64,000 nucleotides of DNA, from assembly GCA_038363925.1 (NCBI GenBank), contig JAQQWL010000003.1, positions 1,798,001-1,862,000 on the forward strand, in the 5' to 3' direction. Each line of letters begins with the position of its first letter. Within the stretch, counting starts at the first letter, position 1. A model generated the notes under the pieces. That model did not search any database. It worked only from the letters and a program-made list of their open reading frames with translations, and was not told where the DNA came from. The stretch comes from Apiospora phragmitis (Eukaryota > Ascomycota > Sordariomycetes > Amphisphaeriales > Apiosporaceae). Shown here piece after piece: positions 55,682 through 64,000 of the stretch. A program made the translations under genes and the position numbers.

Positions 55682-56199
55682 TGTCGCAAAATGTGGTGGC
55701 GTGTCAAGGGAACAAACAACGAAATGAACGGGGGTCAAAGTCTCATGGCTTTGGGCAGAGCACCCCTGACTGATGATATGCTCGGTACTTATATCATCAA
55801 ATAAAAGCCTGGGTAGGCTGCGCAGGCTGGGTAGGCGCTGTACAGCCTCATGGGCCGCCCATTCAGGCCGGTGATGAAACGTACGTCGTGGGCGGCAGAG
55901 GCCGGCGCACGGCCTTCCTGACCAGTATATAACAGTCTTATATCGTCAGGACCGTCTGTCTCCTTTTTCTTGGGCTGAAAATGTGAGGTGGCTCCTGGTC
56001 GAATCGTATAGGCCGATCTCCAGAGTCTCTTGTAGCGCAGCTCCCATACATGGAATCCTCCATGAACTACTATGGCCCCATGACCAGAGCCACAAGAGCC
56101 GTGCTCCTTCCTCACGGTATCGAGCCTCGGTTTTCCAGATCATACTCCGGAACATCTTCCGGATTCCCTATGCAGCTCCCTGACGCGACTTTTCAACCC
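55682..56199. other. intergenic region, nothing recognised
   Basis: Frames on both strands (55789-56155) are short, proline/serine-rich and without motifs. Confidence 0.45.
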
Positions 56200-56480
56200 C
56201 TAAATGCGGTCAAAGTTGGAAAGCCCTTCAAGTACTGACATGTTTAAATGCCAGCGCAGCGCAACCCGTGAGAACACGAGATAACCATTGGTTTCCGACC
56301 CATCTAAATGAATATGTTCGCGAGCCTTTGATTCGGACAGTAGGTATTTCATCAGGGTCGACTTACCACTCCCAGCTTTGCCAGACAACCAGTAGATGCC
56401 CGATTCTGACCGCAGCCATTCCGGAAGATTGGGCTATGCATCATTCAGATCGTCGTCCTGCAAATCCCACCCAAGAGTGA
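56200..56480 (-). pseudogene. NACHT-domain P-loop remnant of an NLR-type STAND protein
   Basis: The minus strand reads EWLRSESGIYWLSGKAGSGK followed by STLMKYLLSESKAREHIHLD, the exact Walker A block of fungal NACHT proteins ('ISGKAGSGKSTLMKYL'). A TAG lies 4 codons before the EWLRSESG segment, and the frame ends about 50 residues after the P-loop. No sensor, repeat or effector domain is found around it. Fungal NLRs act in heterokaryon incompatibility and recognition of other organisms. This is a fragment, not a gene. It sits between two membrane-protein genes and near a ULD-type gene of a related lineage. Confidence 0.75.
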
Positions 56481-57643
56481 GAGAATGCGGCACTTGTCAC
56501 CGCCTGTCGCCTCTCATCCATCAGGCAACTATAATTACCGCGTGACTTCGGCCATATGATACTGCCGAGACCATTGGCGACTTGGAATAGCCATTGAGGC
56601 AGCAGAAGCCAGTCAGTCATGTTATGGGTAGACCAACTCTAATGAGTTAGTTTTATAAGGAGATCTGGGTGCACATACTTCGACCCCGGCCAAGTTTACG
56701 GCGAGTCGCCGTCCACTTCTAGGTGGCCAGCCACAGTATACGCATGAGCTTCAGCGGCCTATATGTGATGGTGAGATTGCGCCCTGTCTCGATCATCTCT
56801 ATATCATCAAGAGGACCCCGGGGTCTCCGGCGGACACGATCCGAGGATAGGTCATGAGCCACTTCTACGTTTGTCAGGTAACTGCCGCCCGCCAAATTTC
56901 GAGTGTAGAAACGGGGGGTAATGCACACTTCCTGCAAGCCTTTCGATGTAGCCATCTCATTGATGGTGTACTAACTAACACAGTTTTATCCATCGTGCTC
57001 GGCGATGCGGCGGCGTGGGTGAGCTAGAAGGGCTAGTTAGTTGTACAATGGAGGCAGGGGGCACAGCGCTCAACCGCTGGCTCCAACTTGATAGGGCGAG
57101 ACACTCCGGCTGGCCAAACTTGCTCGCCGATGAACAGGAAGACCTTCTACACCGGGCCTTAGCCACAAGGAAACTTCCCACCCTGCCATCCACGCTACCG
57201 CAACGCGAATTTCAACCGCCTCAGTTAGCCCATATGGATCGACGGTCAGATTTTCCTTTCCTCTCATGTCCATCCGGTGCAGGATTACAACAAGGAATCA
57301 CCCCTCCGATAAACTCATGATACCATGAGGGCACGAGGTGTTCGAATGCAATGAGTATGACGGCTCTTTTTTAGTTTGTTTACTCGGGCGTAGCCTGCTC
57401 GTCGTGCATGATTCGTTTCTGTCGGTAGGGCTTCGTATCGGATCGAAGTTGAAAAGGAACAAATCAATAATACCTTGGTGGTAGTCCCCGGCATGACGGA
57501 GAGCGCCAGACGTTCCTCACCCTCTCTGTCCCGAACACGGTCAACTTCCCTTCGCCCACCTACCTACGCACACCACTCTGTCGTTGCAATCGGGTGATCA
57601 AAATCCCATCTCCGTCTCCAAGGCTACCGGCACCATCACAGCA
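56481..57643. other. relic/intergenic region
   Basis: A minus-strand frame (56719-56955) and a plus-strand frame (57015-57320) read plausible but unrecognised peptides. They may be further fragments of the decayed NLR locus, with no motif to prove it. The last ~200 bases are the promoter side of the next gene. Confidence 0.35.
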
Positions 57644-59806
57644 ATGGCGTCAAGAGAGTTGCTCAGTGAGCTCCTTCCCACCACACCTCTGGTTTTAAGC
57701 GTCGTAGGCTACAGCTTAGCCACATTCTGGGCAGAGGACTGCATCCGGCGGCGAGCCCCAGAACTATACAAACTCCTGGAGCCGAATCACCGGAAACTTG
57801 TCTACTATGCTGCCTTGGTCATTGGCAAATGCCTGGCTGTCGTGTTCGTCCCCGCCTGCACGTTGGCGGCGATCCAGGGCAACGGTACAGCGGCTGCTAC
57901 CATGGAGCAAACGCCGTGGCAGGCAACCACTGTCGAGAAAGTCTGCGTGACATCCCGGCTTGCCATCTGGATGGGCGAGCTCCCGCGTACCCAATTCCAT
58001 GCCGGCCTCGTCGCACACCACGTCTGGTCGGTGGTGTCCATGCTCTTGATCCTGGGCAACGGCCACCCGCCACAGCAGCTCTACGTCATGTACGCGGCGC
58101 TGCTGACCGAGACCTTCGGCCAAGTCAGCGGCAAGGACAGGATTCTGAAGGGCCCCGACGACACCAGCACACCCTTGCAGAAGATGGGAGACAATGGTCG
58201 CCGCCTGCTGAGGATCGCAGACTGGGCCAACTTGCTGGGGCTGATTACATTACGCGCCCCGAGCATTATTTACTCGCTGTATGTGGTACTCCAAATCCCG
58301 TACAGGAACGCGCCGGTCTGGCTCAACCTGGTCGACATGGCATATTACCTGATATACATACTCTATTTGACGTACAGGTTAGCTGGGCATATGGGCCTGG
58401 CCAGGGTCTCTAGCTGTCTACCCAAGCATGTCATTCTGTTCGACTGCTTCACTATCTCTCAGAGCAGCTGCTTTGTAGGGCTGGCACGAGTGGCGACATA
58501 CGTGCTATCAATGGTCCTATATCTCTTAGGACTAGAGCAAGAACCACAGCAGCTGGATACCGATCTCCGGAGGCTTTTGACTCTCCTTGCTGTGGCAACA
58601 ATCTTGCTTGGCAGAACCCAGATCACATCGGAGATCTGGCCCCTCAGGGCTCGACAAGTTGGCTCCAATGGATTACTCAAAGCCCTGGATGCTAGGGTGG
58701 ACGACCGCACTGAAGAAGGCGGGGGAAGCTCTTCTGGCCACAGCTCGCACAGTAGTACCCTGATCGATTCCTCGGCTAGTGAGGATGAGAACGGCATGGT
58801 TGTCACTGAAAGAACAGCTACAGAGGCCCAGCCAACTGAGACCTCTTCAGGTCACGCCTATGAACCGAGGGTTCATGGCTACAGTATGCGCTGGAACTTG
58901 CTGTCACTATACTGGTGCTTTCTTTCTGGGGCCTCCCCATCACATTCAACGGCAAGCTGGTCGCTTCGGTGATGTTGACTGCCGCTGGCCGAGCTCATCG
59001 CTCCACTGGGCTGTCACTATGTCTCTGAACCTTCAACCTCTGGTGGCAAAATGCGCACGCACCCAGCTCGAAACAAGGGCATTGATTCCAAGGCCGTGTC
59101 CCAGGGAGTCTACGTCGGATTCTCCTTGGCAATCTTTTGTGCGCTTGTCACACTGACAGTGTACGGCATCACCGACATTCTTCAAGCTGCTTTACTCTCC
59201 CTCACACTACACGGCGGCATCCAGGTGTTTGTCGATTATCATGTCATAAGAATGTCCAATCAGGGGGCACCTCGGTGGCCTCGTTATATGCAGGTCTTTG
59301 CTGCAATTCGATCCTCACTGACCCAGACCGGTCTCGCTCTGCTCTGTTTGGCTATGATGGAGTGGGAAGATGGCTCCTTATCCACGTGCTTGGCAACAAG
59401 CCCGGCTCTGGTGATTGGCATTGGCGTATTCTTACTAGCTCTCTCCATTATTTGCTCCACCAGCCTGTGCAGGCCTGCCTTTCGCCTTCTGAGGTTTGCC
59501 GCCTCATGGGCGGGACAGCCAATGGTGTATTCGTCCGTTGCCTGCCTCTTCATTCTTGGCCTCGCGCTCCACATCATGAACCAGGGAGTTGTTTCACTGG
59601 AAGAGAAGAAGGCTATGGGTCGAAACCCTTTCGAGCAGTTCTTAGACTCGATCCTGCACTGGAGGGTGATGATGTGCCTGGTGGGAGTTCTGCTCATACC
59701 TATCGTAGGCGATATTCGCCCTACGGCCATTGCCAAGGCCAGGCCAATCTTCCTCCTTGAAACCACTGCTATAATGGGGGACCAGTTGGGTCAGAAGCAA
59801 GCGTGA
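57644..59806 (+). CDS. large polytopic membrane protein, TLC-like N-terminal part, two compensating frame breaks
   Basis: The ATG at 57644 begins MASRELLSELLPTTPLVLSV. The N-terminal ~300 residues have six or more hydrophobic segments and the sequence PRTQFHAGLVAHHVWSVVSM, reminiscent of TLC (TRAM-LAG1-CLN8) domains, whose paired histidines lie in a similar place; this is an inference. A Ser/Glu-rich loop (about residues 360-410) separates a second hydrophobic part, for example YVGFSLAIFCALVTLTVYGI and ALVIGIGVFLLALSIICSTS. The frame moves back one base near 58870-58885, where the next segment reads ALELAVTILVLSFWGLPITF. It moves forward one base near 59000-59015, before SEPSTSGGKMRTHPARNKG. 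Net length is 720 residues. I cannot name a function. The RIP tract begins only 50 bases beyond its stop. Confidence 0.6.
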
Positions 59807-59856
59807 GAAGAGTGACGAGGGGGGTGAGTCTATAGAACTAGTTGTTATAATATTCA

Positions 59857-61470
59857 CGCTATTACTAGTATAAGTAAAGACAGTAATAGTTTAATTAAAT
59901 ATTAGCGTTTATATTAGCGAGGCGATAATAGCGTTAGTATTAGTATATATAAGCCAGCTAATGGTGCTACGGTCACCTTATATAACGGCGAACCTTAAAT
60001 TTAAATAACCTTTAATAGTATTATATATAAATTAGTATATAAACTAGTTAGCTTTTAATTTATAATTAATTAAATAATATTATTTTCTTTCTTTTTTTTT
60101 CCTTTTTTTAATAGGCTGTAAACTTAATAAGTTAGTATTATAACGCGCGATTTAAGATATTATAAATAACTCGTTAATAAAACAAGCCGCCGAGAAGTAT
60201 AATATCTTTAAAATAATTTTAAGGGCTCGGATTTACGGCCGTAAAACTATAAAATAACGGAATAAATCCTTCTAAGCTTTAATAATAACGGAAAAGTTTT
60301 AAATCGTAACTTAATACCTTACGTAATATAATTTAAACTACTTACCGGCGTACGTTATTTTTTAAATGCTCGCTTAATAAATTTTTTAAATTAACGGAAT
60401 TAATATAATACTCGGTAAATATTAGGTTAAAAGACTTATTACTCGCTATTTATCTATCGGTACAACTTTTTCTAAAAGGATAGATTTTTTAAGGCTTAAC
60501 GTAACTTCCGTAAAAAAAATTATCGAGTTTTTTAAACGGCTTAATAATCTTATTTTAAAATCGATCCCTCCGGAGTTTCGGTTTAATGTCGATAAGATTA
60601 ATAACTAGCTCGGTTATAAAATAAATATAATAATTATTAAACTTATTAAAATAAAAAAAATACTAGTTATAAACTCTTTTAATTAAAAATAAGCTTTTAT
60701 AATCGAATATAATAACGCTTTAAGCCGAGCCTTACCTCTTTTTATTATATTTAAAGGTTAATAGGTCTAGTAGTAATAGTTTCCGGAGGAGGAAGACTCG
60801 CTAACGAATACTATAGAGGATTAGGTCTTTACGACATCCTATAAAGGCTGGACCAACAAGGAGCTAGCCCTAGTATAGCTAAATAAGGTCTTTATCCTTT
60901 ATATAAAGCTTAAAAATAAGGACTAGTAGCGGCTTATTATCCTAGATAGCTACGCTAGCCATGTAAACGAGGACTTTATTATAACGTACTTAAAGTATAA
61001 GATATAACTTCTTTTCCTTTCGGTATACTCGTCGCACTTATTATAACCTTTAGATTTTAATCTTTTTAATATATTAAAGGATACTTACTATTAAAAAGTA
61101 ACCCTATACTATATAAGGTTTAATAATATAAATATAAATAAAAAAAACTTTTTTTAATATTATAAACTAGTTAAAAAGTTTATTTTTCGGCCGTATATAA
61201 TAATTAGCGGCTAGGCCATAGTTAGTATATTTTTTCGTAATATTAATAAGCCTTTTAATAGCTAGAATATTACGACCTAGCTTAACCATACGGCCTAGAC
61301 CTATAAAAAGAACACCGGCACGGAACTATTATACCCTAGCAAGGATATAATACTACCGATATTAACAAAACCGCTAGCTATATTAATACTAACTCACCCA
61401 TACTTCGCAGCCGACCGGCGCCTCGTACGGAGGTATTATAACCGGCGATAAGGCGAATAGGTACTTAAGC
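59857..61470 (+). mobile_element. RIP-degraded Fot1/Pogo-type DNA transposon
   Basis: The tract is AT-rich, TpA-dense and full of stops, with no open frame of even 60 codons. Reading through stops on the plus strand shows the DDE transposase of the Fot1/Pogo group (Tc1/mariner superfamily): IPPEFRFNVD near 60556 (first Asp), FPEEEDS near 60780, GWTNKELAL near 60846, ILDSYASHVNEDF near 60938 (second Asp) and LLFLSVYSSHLLQPLDF near 61007. Most stops fall where tryptophan or glutamine codons are expected (TGG or CAG to TAG), as RIP produces. I could not define terminal inverted repeats, so the borders are approximate. It cannot encode an active transposase. Confidence 0.75.
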
Positions 61471-61479
61471 TAAAAAAGA

Positions 61480-61900
61480 GAAAACTAGAAATCACGTGAC
61501 GGATCTCGGGATCGCGACGAGATCCTAAGATCTAGCTCGAGGGGATCTTATAAGATCCGCGAGATCTAAAGAATTAATAAAAGAGGGATTAAATATATAA
61601 TTATAAACGCTTTTTTATATATTTTATATAAATATATTTTATTTTAATAATTAATTAAAATATTAATTTAATTTATTTATAAAATAAATAACCTTAATAA
61701 CTTTATTATAAATTATTTTTAAATTTACGTATTTTAATTACCTCTTATTTTTATAATTATTATATATTATATCGATAAAAATAAACTTTTATTACACGTT
61801 TAAATACTCTTTTATATTATTAAATATAAACTTTTCGATATATCTTACCAGGTTTTTATTTAAACCCTTAATAATATTCGTTATATTTTAATCACTCTTA
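61480..61900 (+). repeat. probable 5' LTR of the downstream gypsy element, RIP-degraded
   Basis: A GC-richer block (61490-61565, containing palindromic 'gatctcgggatcgcgacgagatc') leads into a very AT-rich stretch and ends near the series 'cttaccaggtttttatt' and 'attcgttat', after which the gag reading begins. Position relative to gag and the overall form fit an LTR. The matching 3' LTR would lie outside the window, so the call rests on structure only. Confidence 0.45.
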
Positions 61901-64000
61901 TTCTTACGAGTTATTATCTAAACCTTTAAATAATAATACCTATAAGAACTATATCTACGCCTAGACCTAATAATACCCCTCGTTATAAGAAAGCCCCTGT
62001 TACCACTATAAGCACCTCCTATCGAAATCCTACTATAAAGATAGACAGCGACGATAATAACGATAGCCCTACTTAATAAGCGTTAATTATTAATACTATT
62101 ATATTAAGCTCGAAAAAAAACGTAATAAACTCTTAACTAAGAATACCTTAAGATAAACACCGGATATTAACGAGTTACGTAAAAAAGTACGCTTTTTTTA
62201 TACCGCCGCTAATATTATTAAAACCTCCGTTACACTTAAAAAAAGGGTTAAAATTAACGTACTATTACTATTCGACGGGACGAGCGGGAATTTCCAAAAA
62301 TTCCTTATCCAAATTAAAGCTTACTAACGGTTTTATAAAAGAATGTTCAAAAACTTAACCTAAAAGGTCGTCTATACAGCCTCTTTCTTTAAAAAAAAAG
62401 CCCTCTTATAGTTTAAACCCTACTTAAACGAATTTATAAAACGTGACTAATAAATCGAATTATGCCGCGCCGAGACTTAGTAGATTTTTAATAATTACGA
62501 CGGCTTTAAAAACGCTTTTAAATCACTTTTCTAGGATCCCGATAAAAAATAACAAGCCGAGAAAGAACTCGAACACCTTAAATAAAAAGGATTTATAATA
62601 ATATACACCGTAAAGTTCTAACGTATTATAACTTGTTTAAACTGTACCGAAGCTATTAAAATTATGATATACTATTAAAAATTTAAAAAAGAAGTTAAAA
62701 ACGAGCTTAGTTAATTAAACGCCTTAACTACCTTCCTCGCGTATATATAACTTACTATTAAGATTAATACGTGCTTATATAAGTGACGCCGCGAGAAATA
62801 AGGCGGATAACCTTAATAAAGCGAGTAGACTAGGGCTAATATAAGACGACTATATTAATAGGTTAATACCTAGACTAAAGTAATTACTATATATAGCTAT
62901 TATAGTGGACCTATAGACCTCGATATTACTAAATACGATAAGAACGATAAAAAGTAGAAGGTTGCTTATTATAACTGTTAAAAGAAGGGATATTATACTA
63001 AAAAATACTAAGGATTAAAAAAAGTATTTTAACGTATTTTAAAAGGACGATAAGTTAACATTACTAGGAATAAAGCCACCCTTATAACAGCTATTAAAGG
63101 AAGTAGCGCTATTATTAAACACGGCAGCTTATCTTAAATAGCTTGTTACAATAATAGGTACGCTTTACACCTAGTAGATAAAAAAGGTACTAGATAGTTT
63201 CCCAAGGCCTTTAAAAATAAAGAAAGCTATAACCGTTATATTGTAATAATGTAAAAAGAATAACCCTTATTATATAATAAGGATAACGAGTTAATAAATA
63301 ATATTACGAATTAATAAAAATAATTAAAAAATTATAAACAATTAGTCAGTATATTAATAAAGGAGTTAATAAAAGAAATTACTAAATTTAGAGATTTAAA
63401 GGATAATAGATAGCTAGCTATCCCGGGTATCCTTTACCCCGACTCGAAACGCCTGCGCTAAATACTTATTATAACAGGATTCGACTAAAGAATTAACGGT
63501 AATTACGTAGTAAAAGATAACTTTCACGTCTCCTTTATAAACGAGGCATACCTTACCCTCTTATAGATCTCGTGCGTTCATAACGCATATATAGAATACT
63601 TTACGAAGAAACTCGAGAACGAATAATTTCCTTAAAAGATCGGTAAATAAGCTATTATATACCTATATTTAAATTACGCGATTAAAAAAATTAAAACAAT
63701 AGTTCTTAATAGATAACGCGCGTACTTATTAATATAGGAAGATTTACGGTAGCCACGATAATGCCACTTAGAAGGACGAGATTAAAAGGAGTATTACGAA
63801 GACTAATACTTTAAACACGTCTAAGAAAAATCGCGAGCTTATAAACGTTTAAAAAAAAGTATTTAATACTCTCCGGACGTATAGGTATACGCCTAATAAG
63901 AGAACCCCTTTAATATATTAAAGAACTTATAAAGCGTTTATAGATTCTAGCGAACCTAATAAACCTCTAAATTACCCGAAGGACTCGAATCTTAAGCATT
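61900..64000 (+). mobile_element. RIP-degraded Ty3/gypsy retrotransposon: leader and gag, running off the window
   Basis: Reading through stops on the plus strand, a gag N-terminus begins near 61936 (IPIRTISTPRPNNTPRYKK; its ATG is now ATA). The Retrotrans_gag core follows from about 62262 (LLLFDGTSGNFQKFLIQIKA, then PYLNEFIK, AFKSLF and DPDKK, AEKELEHLK). Near 63122 the segment KHGSLS, a stop, IACYNNRYALHLVDKKGTR is the C-terminal gag block common in fungal gypsy elements. Protease, reverse transcriptase and integrase would lie beyond base 64000. Nearly every frame is stopped by TAA or TAG, as expected after RIP. The element lies in the same orientation as the transposon relic before it. Confidence 0.75.

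Noticed and set aside
56719..57320. Two short frames as additional NLR fragments
   Set aside because: No NACHT, WD, ankyrin or TPR signature could be read, so the link is only positional.
7417..59806. Programmed +1 frameshifting as a common explanation for the frame breaks
   Set aside because: The breaks go in both directions, lack a shared slippery sequence or stop-codon context, and several fall in homopolymers.
1..64000. CRISPR arrays, bacterial operons, riboswitches or ribosome binding sites
   Set aside because: The sequence is eukaryotic; no spaced identical direct repeats of CRISPR type were seen.
59807..64000. Mitochondrial DNA insertion as the source of the AT-rich tract
   Set aside because: Transposase and gag residues can be read through stops, and the TpA bias fits RIP; no mitochondrial gene was recognised.

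Overview
The window is nuclear DNA of a filamentous ascomycete (Pezizomycotina, most likely a Sordariomycete; the class is inferred). The genes carry short introns with fungal GT..AG ends and CTAAC/CTGAC-type branch sites. The gene set is typical of these fungi, including CCR4 with leucine-rich repeats, an AcrB-type protein, a DPW-motif protein and NACHT/ULD remnants. The right end is an AT-rich tract with the appearance of repeat-induced point mutation (RIP).

Layout. Bases 1-7,400 are a gene-poor mosaic of decayed coding fragments, duplicated segments and a 42-bp minisatellite. Bases 7,400-32,200 hold a conserved block: CutC-like copper protein (+), a three-exon small secreted cysteine protein (-), S-adenosylmethionine decarboxylase (-), the Fe-S scaffold ATPase CFD1 (-), a DPW-motif protein (+), an FAD monooxygenase and an MFS anion transporter in tandem (-), a four-TM protein with a long disordered tail (-), an intron-containing tRNA-Met(CAU) (+), and CCR4 (-). 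Bases 35,300-51,900 hold a SAM methyltransferase with a very long disordered N-terminus (+), a LYRM5-like LYR protein (-), a hotdog thioesterase (+), a 2EXR-domain protein (+), the AcrB-type membrane/coiled-coil protein (+) and a WW-domain protein (+). Bases 52,400-59,800 are more accessory: a ULD-type protein with in-frame stops (-), a polytopic membrane protein with an in-frame TAG (-), a NACHT P-loop remnant (-) and a TLC-like polytopic membrane protein (+). From about 59,850 to the end lies a strongly AT-rich tract without any long ORF. It contains a decayed Fot1/Pogo transposase followed by the LTR and gag of a Ty3/gypsy element that runs off the window.

How the genes relate. There are no operons. 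Most genes are independent housekeeping units: polyamine synthesis, cytosolic Fe-S assembly, mRNA deadenylation, ubiquitin-network signalling and mitochondrial LYR function. The monooxygenase and the transporter next to it could be a small uptake/oxidation pair.

The most striking property is about thirteen single-base frame breaks spread over ten otherwise well-conserved genes, many in short homopolymers and in both directions. They affect genes expected to be essential, such as CFD1, so I read most of them as base-call or assembly indels. Separately, three in-frame stops in the genes near the RIP tract can each be explained by a single C-to-T change. Exon boundaries below were derived by keeping reading phase across GT/AG junctions; for most multi-exon genes the total length is a multiple of three only with the stated exons.
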